A stretch of 64,000 nucleotides of DNA from Acidobacterium capsulatum ATCC 51196 (GCF_000022565.1 NC_012483.1:1488001-1552000), one strand, 5' to 3'. Positions 18,348 through 28,003 are shown, counted from the first letter of the stretch. Translations and numbers: made by a program. Notes: generated from the sequence alone by a model not told the origin.

Positions 18348-20234
18348 CTATGTCACGGCGGGCAGATCGTCGCCATCAAACTTCCAGCTCGGCTGATAGT
18401 TGGGCGTGAGAGGCAGATCAAGCATCGCCGCACGAATCAGCTCAATCGGAATCGCGTACTGCTGCAGCATGGCATCATGAAACTGCTTGTTGGTGAGCTT
18501 TGCAGGCACCATCTCCTTGTGCAGGGCATAAATCTGCATGCCGCCGAGCAGATAAGCAGCCTGATACAGCGGTGAATAGGCTCCGCTGAAGGAGCGGCGC
18601 ACCTCACCGGCAGCGGCATCGGGTTCAACGCCAACTTGATTCACCAGCAGGTCAATGCACTGCTGGGGCGTCATCTTTCCCAGATGAAAGCTCAACGAGA
18701 AGATGATGCGGCCGCAGCGCAGCATGCGCCAGTCAAGCGCACCAACCTTCTCCTGCGGTGTGCGGTCAAAGCCGAGATCCCACATCAGCAGTTCCCAATA
18801 GAGCGCCCACCCCTCGATGAAGAAAGGCGTCTCGCCGAGCGCCGAGCGGTAATTGCGATAGCGCTCAAGCATGAAGCCCTGCAACTCGTGACCAGGAATC
18901 AGCTCATGAAAGACCGTGGCATGGGACATGCCAGTGTTATTCGCGCGCATGCTGTTCATACGCTGCGAATAGGTCATGGTGTTGGTCGGGTAAGAGATCT
19001 GCATGACTTCCCCGCCCAGAAAGAACGGCGAGATGAGCTGCTGCTGAGGCGGAATCATGCGCCACCGCCAGGTGTCCCGCGCCAACTCAGGAACGGTGAT
19101 GAGGTCGTGGCTCATCACAAAGTCCTGCGCTTGCTGCTCCAGCTTGCGCACCAGTGCGGGTTGCTGTCCGGGCTCTACGTAGGTGTTCTTCACCTTGTTC
19201 AAGGCGGCGCGCCAGTTATCTCCGTAGCCCATCTCGCGCGAAGCCTGAATCATCTGCTGGGTACACCAGGCGAACTCATGATTGGCCAGCTCGATCAACT
19301 GCTCGGGGGTGTAAGGAATCATGGCGTTGGCGAGGTCGGCCATGATGCCGTCGCGGCCAATGGCATGGCCAATGATGTCTTTGTTGCTGCCCGCGCGTGC
19401 CGACTGCATGCTTTGCGAATATGCGTCGCCGTCTCCGCTGCCCACCTTGGGGGGCGGCGCCAGCCCCAGCAAATGGACGGCGAGATAGTTCTGGTATTCC
19501 GTAAGCGCGCCGGTCGCGGACTTGTAAGGCACGTCAACCCACCAGGTAAAGAGCGGGTCATAGCCGTTATAAAAGGTGAACCACGCATTCAGGTGCCATT
19601 CGAGCGTCTCCAACTGATGCACGGCCTCATTCACGGCCTCTTTGTTCGGCTTGGGATACTTGCTGTTGAGCGTGGCCGGCAACTGCTTGAGTTCGGTCGC
19701 AAGATGGGCCAGCGTCGCGGCTGCGGCCTTGGAATCGACCGGCTTCATGGCGCGCATGTCGTCAAACAGTGCGAGAATCTCGGGCGCAAAGGGCAGATAG
19801 ACATCCACCTGCTGCTGAAAGGCAGTATCGAGATCAAGCTGGCGAAGGCGATGCTGCAGATAATTGCGCAGCAGAAGGTAATCCACGCGGCCATCTTGAT
19901 TCAAGCCCGCAAAATCAATGGCCGCAAGCTGCTTCTGCCATAGCTGATAAAACTCGCGCATGCGGGTCCGGGAATCCGGCGCAAAGGGCACGCTGTAGTA
20001 GCGCTGCAGCAGCTCATGATCCGAATCAAAGCGCAACAGGTGCGGACGCAGCGCGCTGTGCGACTCATCGATGGGAACCGGAAACTTCGTGGACTTGGCG
20101 GCATCGCCATAGCGGGGTGCGGCGGCGGATTTTGCTTCTGCCGCAAAGGCCGGAACTTCGGCCCCGGCGGCGGCTACCCCAAGAAATGCCGCGGAGCGAG
20201 CGCTGTTCAATAGAAATTTTCTGCGTGATGTCAT
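18348..20234 (-). CDS. DUF885 family metallopeptidase-like protein, Tat-exported
   Basis: A 628-residue protein. The start at 20234 is chosen because a twin-arginine signal (TSRRKFLLNSARSA) begins there and GGAAGG lies 9 bases upstream; the frame is open 51 codons further. The C-terminal half has HELIPGHELQ, in which H443, E444 and H449 correspond to the conserved metal-site-like motif of DUF885 (usually HExIPGHHLQ). Predicted to be a periplasmic zinc-dependent hydrolase; substrate unknown. The second His is in the expected place. Convergent with the GH127 gene and sharing its terminator. Confidence 0.85.
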   Translation of the reverse strand: MTSRRKFLLNSARSAAFLGVAAAGAEVPAFAAEAKSAAAPRYGDAAKSTKFPVPIDESHSALRPHLLRFDSDHELLQRYYSVPFAPDSRTRMREFYQLWQKQLAAIDFAGLNQDGRVDYLLLRNYLQHRLRQLDLDTAFQQQVDVYLPFAPEILALFDDMRAMKPVDSKAAAATLAHLATELKQLPATLNSKYPKPNKEAVNEAVHQLETLEWHLNAWFTFYNGYDPLFTWWVDVPYKSATGALTEYQNYLAVHLLGLAPPPKVGSGDGDAYSQSMQSARAGSNKDIIGHAIGRDGIMADLANAMIPYTPEQLIELANHEFAWCTQQMIQASREMGYGDNWRAALNKVKNTYVEPGQQPALVRKLEQQAQDFVMSHDLITVPELARDTWRWRMIPPQQQLISPFFLGGEVMQISYPTNTMTYSQRMNSMRANNTGMSHATVFHELIPGHELQGFMLERYRNYRSALGETPFFIEGWALYWELLMWDLGFDRTPQEKVGALDWRMLRCGRIIFSLSFHLGKMTPQQCIDLLVNQVGVEPDAAAGEVRRSFSGAYSPLYQAAYLLGGMQIYALHKEMVPAKLTNKQFHDAMLQQYAIPIELIRAAMLDLPLTPNYQPSWKFDGDDLPAVT

Positions 20235-20502
20235 AGGCAATGGCCTTCCTGCAGCTTGAGTCTCCCGCGATCTGCCGGCCTGCATGATAGCGGCCGCATG
20301 AAGCAGATTCAGGAAGCCCCCACAGTGTACATTCAATCGCCGCCGAATACATCCAATTATGTATCCAATCATTGCTGCGCCGCGCACATTCAGACCGCCC
20401 GGGGCCAGGTCCCCACGTGGCGTCCATCCATCTGTTGAGAAGACGCCCCGCCACGATTCTCTTCAGTCAAAGGAACAGGGTCTTGTATTCTAAGAAACGG
20501 CC

Positions 20503-21579
20503 ATGACATATCCCACCAACAACCTCAGAATCAAGTCCAGTCGCATCGTTGTTCCTCCCATTTTTCTTGAAGAGGAAATGCCTGTCACCGAGAATGCCTC
20601 GCGCACTGTTTTTGAAGCGCGGCGTCAGATCGTCGACATTCTCAACGGCACAGACGATCGTCTGGTCGTCGTGGTGGGTCCCTGCTCCATTCATGACCCT
20701 GCGGCAGCCCGCGAGTATGCGGGCCTGTTGAAGAACGCGATTGCAGATCTCTCCAGCGACCTGATGATCGTGATGCGCGTTTACTTTGAAAAGCCACGCA
20801 CCACCTTGGGCTGGAAGGGTCTGATCAATGATCCTTACTTCGACGATTCCTTCCGCATCAGCGATGGGCTGCGCATGGCGCGCCGTCTGCTGCTCGATCT
20901 GGCCGAGATGAGCGTGCCCGCGGGCACCGAATATCTCGACATGATTTCGCCGCAGTATGTGTCTGACCTTGTAAGCTGGGGAGCCATCGGCGCGCGCACC
21001 ACCGAGAGTCAGGTGCACCGGCAGCTTGCCTCGGGGCTCTCCTGCCCGGTCGGCTTCAAGAACGGCACCTCGGGCAATGTGCAGATCGCCGTGGAAGCGA
21101 TTCTATCCGCGAGCCATCCGCACACTTTTCTCGGCACCTCTGAGACAGGCCAGGCGTCGATTATGCTGACCTCGGGCAATCCCGACTGCCACATCATTTT
21201 GCGAGGAGGCCGCCAGGTGACGAATTATGACGCAAACTCCGTGGCCTCCACTGCCGAGCAAATGGTGAAGACGGGCGTGAAGCCGCGCATCATGATCGAC
21301 TTCAGCCACGCCAACAGCGGCAAAGACCACCGCAAGCAAGCCGCGGTCTGCGAGGCCGTCGCCGCACAGGTCGCAGGCGGAGAGCGCCGCATCATGGGCG
21401 TCATGATCGAGAGCAATCTGGTCGCCGGCGCGCAATCGCTGGCCAAGGACAAGCCCCTCGTGTACGGGCAAAGCATCACCGATGCCTGCATCGACTGGGC
21501 AGAGACCCGCACCCTGCTCGAAAATCTGGCACAGGCCGTGCGGCAGCGCCGCGCACACGCCGCCGGCAACGGGCACTAA
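20503..21579 (+). CDS. aroG: 3-deoxy-7-phosphoheptulonate synthase (DAHP synthase, class I)
   Basis: A 358-residue cytoplasmic enzyme that condenses phosphoenolpyruvate and erythrose 4-phosphate, the first step of the shikimate pathway. Family motifs: VVGPCSIHDP, MRVYFEKPRTTLGWKGLIND, PVGFKNGTSGN and IDFSHANSGKDHRKQ (metal and phosphate ligands). Length and motifs match the AroF/AroG/AroH type rather than the class II plant type. Which amino acid inhibits it cannot be told here. It is a stand-alone gene, with a small membrane protein gene ending convergently with a 4-base overlap (21576-21579). Confidence 0.95.
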   Translation: MTYPTNNLRIKSSRIVVPPIFLEEEMPVTENASRTVFEARRQIVDILNGTDDRLVVVVGPCSIHDPAAAREYAGLLKNAIADLSSDLMIVMRVYFEKPRTTLGWKGLINDPYFDDSFRISDGLRMARRLLLDLAEMSVPAGTEYLDMISPQYVSDLVSWGAIGARTTESQVHRQLASGLSCPVGFKNGTSGNVQIAVEAILSASHPHTFLGTSETGQASIMLTSGNPDCHIILRGGRQVTNYDANSVASTAEQMVKTGVKPRIMIDFSHANSGKDHRKQAAVCEAVAAQVAGGERRIMGVMIESNLVAGAQSLAKDKPLVYGQSITDACIDWAETRTLLENLAQAVRQRRAHAAGNGH

Positions 21580-22046
21580 CCCCGGCGAAGACTGCTCACG
21601 GATGCGGGTTTGCGGGACCGCAGACGGTGAGCAAGAAAGAACGCGGGCGCGGCAAGCCCAACCGCCCAGTGCAGCACTGAGATCACGGGCCGTACCTTGT
21701 CATCGCCCACGTAATAGAGCAGGTATCCGCTCACAATCAGGAAAAGCAGCAAGCCTACAAGGGCCACGCCTGACCGGCGTCGCCGTTGCCGTGGCCACGC
21801 AACTGTGATGTGCGTGCCCCAGAGAAGGCCGAAAATCCAGAGCGCGGCAAATGCAAAAGCGCCATGCAGCCGAAGCCACCAGGCGGTCAGCGGATTCTCT
21901 GCAGGGCCGAACTCTCCCTGAGTGACGAAGAAGTAGTGGAACAACAGCCAAAGGCCACCGGATAACCAGATGCCCGCTCCGATGATGTAGGTCTGCCAGC
22001 GCCATCCCCGGCTAATCCTGACGGTTTTGTGTACTGTGCTGCTCAT
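21576..22046 (-). CDS. Four-helix His-rich membrane protein (DUF4405/cytochrome b561-like)
   Basis: A 156-residue inner-membrane protein. The start at 22046 is chosen because its ATG overlaps the ApbE stop codon (ATGA), implying translational coupling. Four hydrophobic helices lie at roughly 18-42, 58-83, 90-113 and 120-142. Helix-borne histidines (LFHYFF, RLHGAF, GTHITVAW, VLHWAVG, LAHRL) are placed like heme ligands of DUF4405 or b561-type di-heme proteins. With FMN-binding and ApbE partners it would pass electrons from the inner membrane to a periplasmic flavoprotein. Heme binding is inference. Confidence 0.6.
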   Translation of the reverse strand: MSSTVHKTVRISRGWRWQTYIIGAGIWLSGGLWLLFHYFFVTQGEFGPAENPLTAWWLRLHGAFAFAALWIFGLLWGTHITVAWPRQRRRRSGVALVGLLLFLIVSGYLLYYVGDDKVRPVISVLHWAVGLAAPAFFLAHRLRSRKPASVSSLRRG

Positions 22047-22930
22047 GCGATTTCTATTCCGAGATGCTGCCAATGGCGGCCGGGATCTTTGATCCAGGCT
22101 GCCGCTTCATATTCGAGGAGCAGTCCGGCGCTGTCTTCTCCTTGCGCCATCACCACTTTGGTGAGCGCGTCCGCAGTCATGCAGTGTTCGGCGATCACGC
22201 ACACAAAACGCCCAGGGGGAGCAGGCCGCAGCCCTGATCCATGAAAGTGGACACTTCGCGAGAGATCCTCACCTGCTCCGTCCCGGGGTGCGGCGCAGGA
22301 CCCTGCGACACTGCCCTGTGCAAGTTCCAGAACCGGGGCCATACCCTCGTCTGACGGCGCACTGAGCCGAATAATTTCCGCCTCCATTCCCCGCAGGCGA
22401 ATGTCTCCCCCTGCATTGACGACCGAGTGCGCAATGCCAAAGCCGGCCAGGCACTCACTGGCGCGATCCACAGCAAAGCCCTTGGCAATTCCTCCCAAGT
22501 CAATCCAGAGGGGACGATGAAAGTAGACCCTGCCATCCGGCAGCAGTTCGATATCCCGCCACGAGCCCCCCTCAGGCCGCGCAGCCTGCTGAGGAGACGG
22601 TAGAACTCCGCGGCTTACCAGCTCCGCGGCCACCGAAATATCAAAGCAGCCCTGCGAGCGCCGCGCGCACTCCTGCGCACATTCCAGCACCGAGTAGGTC
22701 AGGGAATGCACGGAGACAGCGCCGCGCGCGGCCTCGCGATTGAGACGGCTCACGTCGCTCTCAGGGGAGTGAAAACTCATCCGCTCATGGACGGCGGCGA
22801 TTTCCGCGAACGCCGCGTCCATGGCCTGATGCGCTTCATCTGCTGGCACGCCTTCTATCCGAATGCTGGCCAGCGTCCCCAGCCAGGGCTGCGCCCTCTC
22901 AGTGACCGGCAGGCTTGAGCACAACTTCAT
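22043..22930 (-). CDS. apbE: ApbE-type FAD:protein FMN transferase
   Basis: A 295-residue enzyme that attaches FMN from FAD to a Thr of an acceptor protein. Family signatures: LGTLASIRI near the N-terminus, WIDLGGIAKGFAVD, NAGGDIRL and HCMTADALTKV (Mg/FAD site). It overlaps the 3' end of the FMN-binding gene by 32 bases and the next gene by 4, so the three are one translational unit. Its acceptor is almost certainly that FMN-binding protein. Oddly, no signal peptide or lipobox is visible, although ApbE usually works outside the membrane. Confidence 0.92.
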   Translation of the reverse strand: MKLCSSLPVTERAQPWLGTLASIRIEGVPADEAHQAMDAAFAEIAAVHERMSFHSPESDVSRLNREAARGAVSVHSLTYSVLECAQECARRSQGCFDISVAAELVSRGVLPSPQQAARPEGGSWRDIELLPDGRVYFHRPLWIDLGGIAKGFAVDRASECLAGFGIAHSVVNAGGDIRLRGMEAEIIRLSAPSDEGMAPVLELAQGSVAGSCAAPRDGAGEDLSRSVHFHGSGLRPAPPGRFVCVIAEHCMTADALTKVVMAQGEDSAGLLLEYEAAAWIKDPGRHWQHLGIEIA

Positions 22931-23432
22931 AAGTCACCAGTAGACGTTCGACTCCGTCAGTGATGTGTTTGCACGAGAGTGTCGCGCCCGAGATATTGCG
23001 AATATTTTTCCCCAGGCGAAGCTTTGCATCCGCGCCCTGGCCGAGAAACTGCTTCTGCCAGAGCGGATCGCGAATCTGGCTGCCGTAGGCCTCGCGGTAC
23101 TCGAGTATCTCGATTCCCTTGACCTTCCCCTCGCCGTCAAGCGCCAGCGCAAACGGAATAAAGTCATGCTTGCCGACCACCTCATCGACCAGGAACCATC
23201 CCCCGGTCGAGACTCGCCACGCTCGCAACTGCCTGCTGAGCACATGCACTCCAGACAAATGCTCGATCTGTTTGATCTGATCGTGATCGAGCGCCTTAAA
23301 CTCCTGCTGAAAGGCCGCCCCCGGAAACATCAACTGCTGCGCCTGCGGAACCGTGAGATACACCGTCGCATAGGCTGGACCGCCCGCCAGCACCAGACCT
23401 GCCAGCGGCAGGAACATCAATTTCGATTTCAT
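22899..23432 (-). CDS. Secreted FMN-binding domain protein (NqrC/RnfG type)
   Basis: A 177-residue protein with a signal peptide (residues 1-22, LAGLVLAGGPAYA). The C-terminal ISGATLSCKHITDGV contains the flavinylation motif SGAT, with T151 the predicted site of covalent FMN attachment, as in NqrC and RnfG. A central GWFLVDEVVGKHDFIPFAL and KGIEILEYREAYG are typical of the FMN_bind fold. It would be a periplasmic one-domain electron carrier modified by the ApbE encoded next. There is a 9-base gap to the upstream barrel gene. Confidence 0.88.
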   Translation of the reverse strand: MKSKLMFLPLAGLVLAGGPAYATVYLTVPQAQQLMFPGAAFQQEFKALDHDQIKQIEHLSGVHVLSRQLRAWRVSTGGWFLVDEVVGKHDFIPFALALDGEGKVKGIEILEYREAYGSQIRDPLWQKQFLGQGADAKLRLGKNIRNISGATLSCKHITDGVERLLVTYEVVLKPAGH

Positions 23433-23441
23433 GATTTGTCC

Positions 23442-24398
23442 TTAGAAGTACCAGCCCACTTTGAGGCGCACCCGGTATTTTTCAAAGTCGTTGTCATAGT
23501 CCCGGCCACCCACAATCGTGCCGGGATTGGTGGACTCATGCGTCGTAGCCCAGGGCATCTGCTCCAGGTAGGTGCCGGTGGCAAAGAAGTGCTTACCGGC
23601 ATAGTGAAGCGATGGACCAGTGAAATAGGCGTCGTTGATCTCTTTATTCCAGAAGGTCCAACTGTCAAACTCGCGCTCATTCACCAGCTCAAAGCCGGCC
23701 GACCAGTTCGGAATAAACCGGTAAGAAGCACCATAATCGGCGTTCATGTCGGTCTCGTTAAGCGTCAGCGGACCGGGGCGATCATTTCTCAACTCAGGCG
23801 CATAAGTGAAGTTAGCCGCAAGCACGACGCGGTCCTGACGAAAATTCTTCTGAAACAGAAGCCTGTTTTCTGTTTCAAAAAAGTCGCGACCTGCACGCTC
23901 CTCTGAGTAGACACCTATGCCCATGAAGTGCTCATAGGGGCTCAGAATGCGGTAGATTGCCTCTACATCTGTCGAGATGTAGGCCGTGCCGCGGTAATGC
24001 GCGTTGGGGTCGGGCGAATCAAAGGAAAAGGGTTCCCCCGGCGTCGTCGCCCCGAAGGGGCCGTTATGATACGCAGCGGTCGAATCGTAATCCTGATAAA
24101 GCGAAAGCTGAAAGCGATTGCTCAACCCGTAGGAGAACTCGGTGCGGTTCTCCTGAAGCCAGAAGTTCCCCTGAGACTTGGTGAAGCGCGTCGTTGACCA
24201 CTGCTCCACCTCATACTTCCCCTTGGGCAGCGTATCGGTTGTATAGGTAAAACCGAAGAGAGGTTCATCCGCGCGCGCCAGGGGAGGCGTAAATAACATC
24301 AGCAGCAGGAGCGCGGCACAAAGACAACCTCTCTTCCAGTTGCTGCCGCCTGACAGACGTGTTATCAGAAAATACACAGCGTAATTCGTACGAAGCAT
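23442..24398 (-). CDS. Outer-membrane beta-barrel protein (DUF6662-like)
   Basis: A 318-residue protein with a signal peptide ending LARADE (about residue 44), alternating polar/hydrophobic strands and a C-terminal KVGWYF aromatic end typical of outer-membrane barrels. The mature start FGFTYTTDTLPKGKYEVEQW resembles the DUF6662 family, as far as I recall. GGAAGG lies 5 bases before the ATG. It lies within the siderophore/flavin operon and could be a porin or a barrel contacting the flavoprotein. Function unknown. Confidence 0.65.
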   Translation of the reverse strand: MLRTNYAVYFLITRLSGGSNWKRGCLCAALLLLMLFTPPLARADEPLFGFTYTTDTLPKGKYEVEQWSTTRFTKSQGNFWLQENRTEFSYGLSNRFQLSLYQDYDSTAAYHNGPFGATTPGEPFSFDSPDPNAHYRGTAYISTDVEAIYRILSPYEHFMGIGVYSEERAGRDFFETENRLLFQKNFRQDRVVLAANFTYAPELRNDRPGPLTLNETDMNADYGASYRFIPNWSAGFELVNEREFDSWTFWNKEINDAYFTGPSLHYAGKHFFATGTYLEQMPWATTHESTNPGTIVGGRDYDNDFEKYRVRLKVGWYF

Positions 24399-24574
24399 AG
24401 ACCCTTCCTTATGACATTGCGCTTGATGCTGGCCTTTGCCGTTGCAGCGGCAGAGGCCAGCGCTGTTTGCAGGTAGGGTTTGCCATGCCAGGGGCTGGAC
24501 AAACCAGGAAGCAGCATCGGAATCATTGGAATGCAGTAGCAGCAGAACACCACGCTGCGCGAGTCTTGCGCCGT

Positions 24575-25255
24575 TTACACCTCTGCCCAGCGCCGCAACA
24601 GATTGTGATAAATGCCGGTCAGCTTGACGGCATTGGGCGCATTCACATCCGCAGCACCCACACTCTGCGCCACATTGTCGAGATCAAAGAGCAGCGTGCG
24701 CGCGCCATCATCCCTCACCATGCTTTGCATCCAGAAGAACGAACTCACGCGCGCCCCTCGCGTCACCGGCAATACTTTGTGCAGGCTCGAGGAGGGATAA
24801 AGCACCATGTGCCCGGCAGGCAGCTTGACCGAATGAATGCCGTAGGTATCTTCGATAATTAACTCTCCACCGTCATACTCCTCGGGGCTGCTGAAGAAAA
24901 GCGTCGCCGAAAGATCGCTTCTCACCCGATGCGTGGTTCCTTTCAGATGGCGAATCGCATTGTCCACATGCGTTCCAAAAGATTGACCGCCGGCGTAGCG
25001 ATTGAAGAGCGGCGGAAACACTTTCATCGGCAAGGCTGCCGACACAAACAACGGGTTCTGCCCCAGGCTTTGCAAAATCCACTCGCCTACTTCTTTGGCT
25101 ACGGGATGGCCTTCAGGAATCTGCATATTGTTTTTCGCGAGCGCTGACTGGTGCCCCGCCGTCACGCGGCCGTCGGTCCACTCCGCGGAATCAAGTTTCT
25201 GGCGGATCGTTGCCACCTGCTCGGGAGAAAAAACATCAGGAATCGTCAAAAGCAT
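24575..25255 (-). CDS. piuC: Fe(II)/2-oxoglutarate dioxygenase, PiuC/YbiX family
   Basis: A 226-residue cytoplasmic PKHD-type hydroxylase. The facial iron triad is visible: H96 and D98 (GTHVDNAIR) and H159 (SSLHKV); R169 (RGAR) would bind 2-oxoglutarate. In Enterobacteria and Pseudomonas this family is encoded beside siderophore receptors (Fiu-YbiX, PiuA-PiuC), and here it follows a siderophore receptor gene by 31 bases. The true substrate is not established for the family. Confidence 0.92.
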   Translation of the reverse strand: MLLTIPDVFSPEQVATIRQKLDSAEWTDGRVTAGHQSALAKNNMQIPEGHPVAKEVGEWILQSLGQNPLFVSAALPMKVFPPLFNRYAGGQSFGTHVDNAIRHLKGTTHRVRSDLSATLFFSSPEEYDGGELIIEDTYGIHSVKLPAGHMVLYPSSSLHKVLPVTRGARVSSFFWMQSMVRDDGARTLLFDLDNVAQSVGAADVNAPNAVKLTGIYHNLLRRWAEV

Positions 25256-25286
25256 AAGGTCTTCCTCAATCTGTCAATGTTGATTT

Positions 25287-27806
25287 TTAGAACTTCCAAT
25301 GCAGCCCGAAGAGAGCCGATGTGCCCGCGCCCGGAATAACGTGGCCCGGATGTAACTCATCGAGGTAATAGCGATCCAGCAGGTTCTCCACATTCACCTG
25401 CAGCGAGACACGCCGGTTGATTTCGTATTTCCCCATCGCGCTGAAGGTCCAATAGCCGGGCGCCGATTCCAGTGACGCAAGTGACTTCAGCGTGGTGCTG
25501 TTCGCATCCCGCTTGCCCACAAAGTCACCGCCGCCGCCCAGTTCTAGCCGATGCGTCAGGTGATATTCCGTCCACAGATGAAAGAGATTCTGCGGCACAT
25601 TCTGCAAAGGCATTCCGACGGCCGCGGGATAATCCGCCCGGGTCACGGCCGAGTCCAGCACCTCGCTGTGCATGAAGGTGTAGCTGGAAAGAAGCTCCCA
25701 GCGATCCGTCAGGTGGCCCTGCACCACGCCTTCGGCACCATCCACCCGCTGGTTGCCCGCCAGCACATCCACTGGGGAATCGTTGGGGTCCGGCTCCATC
25801 ACGTTATCGCGTTTGGTCCTGAAGAGAGCCGTCCGCAGGGTGAGCAGCCCGTGATTCACATTCCACTTGGTGCCCAGTTCAAAGCTCTCGTTCGTCTCAG
25901 GAGGCGTGGCCGAGTTGGCCGCGGAAAGCGAAAGCTGCTCGGCTGAAGGGTCAAAGGACGTTCCGTAATCGAAGTAGATCGTGCCGTTTGCTTTTGGCTT
26001 ATAGACCAGCGCCGCGCGCCAGCTTCCCTTGTTGATGTCCTGCTCAAAGCCTGAACTCTGCGGCTTGCCTGACGGCGCTCCGGTTGTGGGGTATACCCAC
26101 GTCACCGATTTCTCATTCGCATCGAAGTGATCGATACGGATGCCTCCGCTCAACTGCCAGTGCGGAGTGAAGTCGAAAGTATCAAGCAGATAACCGGCGG
26201 CGCTATAGGCATTGGTGTGAACACTGGTGTTAGGGAATACCGTGCCGGAAAAAGGCTGATACGGGTCAGGGTGCAGCAGTGGCGTCAACGGAACCGTGTT
26301 GATGCCCGTCACCGGATCCACAAAACGAATGCGCGTGGGATCAGAACTCTCCTTGCCGCCTTCTGCGCCCAGCACCGCCGTCTGCTCCACACCCAGCAGC
26401 TTGCCCGTGTAGGTCAGGTTGGCCTGGTCCCAAAGCTGCGCCTCATCGCTGTGGCCGGCAAGCTGGTTGCGGTTCACCATGACTTCACTCAGCGGCGTCT
26501 GCGGCGTGATTGCCCCGGAGCTGGCATTGTTGACCTGCGGCTCGCTGATCTGCCACTTGCGCTCATAGTGCGCATAGCGAATCGCGTTCTGCAGCAGCGC
26601 ATGCGTGCCCATGTCGTGCTCGGCGCGAATGGTGCCAATGTCTACATTGGTGCGAAGAAAGCTATGACTCGCAAAGCCGTAGTAGTTATGCCGCGCCACC
26701 GGTGCGGGGTGGCCGAAGTACCACGGGATGCCGTAGTCAGGAATATCGTCTTCCTGCATGTGCAGATCGCTGAACACGAAACGGGTGGGCGTGTTCAAAC
26801 CAATCGCAAATGATGGAGCCACACCGAAGCGCCGATTCACCGTCACATCGCGCTGCGCCACGCCCGCATCGGTAATCATCGCATCGAGCCGAAAAGCCGC
26901 GCCCTGCGCCACATGCGGAAGCGGCTGATTGATATCTGCCGTGAAGCGCCGCGTGCGATCCGTACCGAGATTGCCATCCAATACCATGAAGGGCCGCAGT
27001 TCGGGAGCCTTGCTCTCCTGGTTGATCACGCCGCCCGTGGAGCCGCGTCCGAACTCCACGCCGGCCGGACCTTCGAGCACATCGATCTGCGCCAGATCAA
27101 AGGGATCGCGGTAATAGCTGCCGAAATCGCGAATGCCATCCAGAAAAATATCGTCTTCAATCGGAAAGCCGCGAATCGTCAGGTTGTCGCCCTGCAGCGC
27201 GCCTTCGCCCGCCGCCAGGCTGATGCCGGGCGAGTTGCGCAGCGCATCGTGAAAGGTGAGAACACCCTCGCTCGCAAGCAGATGCTGTGAAATGGTCGTG
27301 ACGGATTGCGGCGTGTCCAGCAGAGGAGTGGGCAGCTTGGCCAGCGCCAGGCTGTCGCTGATCGAGCCGCGCACCTCCACCGATTGCGCGTTGCGAATGC
27401 CGATAGAAACGGTCGCCGTCCCCTGAAAGGCAAAGTCAAGCCCCGTGCGCGCCAGAATCTGCTTCAACGCCTGCTGCTGCGAATAAAGCCCCGAGACCCC
27501 CCGCGAATGAAAGCCGGGCACCGTGTCCACGGGAATGCTATACACCACCGTGAGGCCGCACTCCCGCGCAAATTTCCCCAGCACCTCATCCAGAGGCCCG
27601 GCCGGAATTTCAAAGCGGCGCACGGCAAGTCTTGCCTCTCCCTTGCCCGCATCCGTGCCTCGAACCTGCGCGTGAAGTTGCGCTGTTTTCCCTGCCGTGC
27701 CCGCCGCCGCATACGCCGCAATGGTACCCATGGCGAGCCATGCCCGCTTGCCACGCTTCTGCTTGTTCAGGGACTTTTTTGAGTGATCTTTCTGCCTGCT
27801 GCTCAA
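25287..27806 (-). CDS. TonB-dependent siderophore receptor with STN domain
   Basis: An 839-residue outer-membrane receptor. The frame is open to an ATG at 27908, but a TTG at 27806 with CGAGG (27813-27817) gives a more normal leader: basic region, then a hydrophobic stretch ending AQLHAQ. An N-terminal secretin/TonB short domain (about 60-135, FEIPAGPLDEVLGKFARE) implies signalling to an anti-sigma factor, although none is encoded nearby. Plug motifs LLDTPQSVTTIS, TIRGFPIEDDIFLDGIRD and VEFGRGSTGGVIN are those of siderophore receptors; the end is FGLHWKF. First gene of the flavin/iron operon. No Fur box was recognised. Confidence 0.9.
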   Translation of the reverse strand: MSSRQKDHSKKSLNKQKRGKRAWLAMGTIAAYAAAGTAGKTAQLHAQVRGTDAGKGEARLAVRRFEIPAGPLDEVLGKFARECGLTVVYSIPVDTVPGFHSRGVSGLYSQQQALKQILARTGLDFAFQGTATVSIGIRNAQSVEVRGSISDSLALAKLPTPLLDTPQSVTTISQHLLASEGVLTFHDALRNSPGISLAAGEGALQGDNLTIRGFPIEDDIFLDGIRDFGSYYRDPFDLAQIDVLEGPAGVEFGRGSTGGVINQESKAPELRPFMVLDGNLGTDRTRRFTADINQPLPHVAQGAAFRLDAMITDAGVAQRDVTVNRRFGVAPSFAIGLNTPTRFVFSDLHMQEDDIPDYGIPWYFGHPAPVARHNYYGFASHSFLRTNVDIGTIRAEHDMGTHALLQNAIRYAHYERKWQISEPQVNNASSGAITPQTPLSEVMVNRNQLAGHSDEAQLWDQANLTYTGKLLGVEQTAVLGAEGGKESSDPTRIRFVDPVTGINTVPLTPLLHPDPYQPFSGTVFPNTSVHTNAYSAAGYLLDTFDFTPHWQLSGGIRIDHFDANEKSVTWVYPTTGAPSGKPQSSGFEQDINKGSWRAALVYKPKANGTIYFDYGTSFDPSAEQLSLSAANSATPPETNESFELGTKWNVNHGLLTLRTALFRTKRDNVMEPDPNDSPVDVLAGNQRVDGAEGVVQGHLTDRWELLSSYTFMHSEVLDSAVTRADYPAAVGMPLQNVPQNLFHLWTEYHLTHRLELGGGGDFVGKRDANSTTLKSLASLESAPGYWTFSAMGKYEINRRVSLQVNVENLLDRYYLDELHPGHVIPGAGTSALFGLHWKF

Positions 27807-28003
27807 CGTAACCTCGCAAAAGAGCCAAAGAATCTCCGGCTTCTCGGGCACGGATCTCCGCTGGCCAAATTGAAAGGACCGCCTGGAGCACCTTATAGTG
27901 AAAGGCATCCCGGCCAGTCCTGGCTGTGGGTCATCAGGCCTCGCGCTGCTCCGCCAAGAGTTTGAGCGTGGGGCCTGAGCGTCTTCAGGGAATCAACAAC
28001 TGC

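Noticed and set aside
18636-19943. Long plus-strand open frame (435 codons)
   Set aside because: It lies wholly opposite the DUF885 gene, which has a Tat signal and HExxxxH-like motif; the frame is Arg/His-rich and shows no family, as expected of an antisense shadow in G+C-rich DNA.
24365-24553. 62-codon minus-strand frame between PiuC and the barrel gene
   Set aside because: It overlaps the barrel gene start and ribosome site, is Cys/Met-rich at its start and has no family; it may be translated, but I cannot support it.
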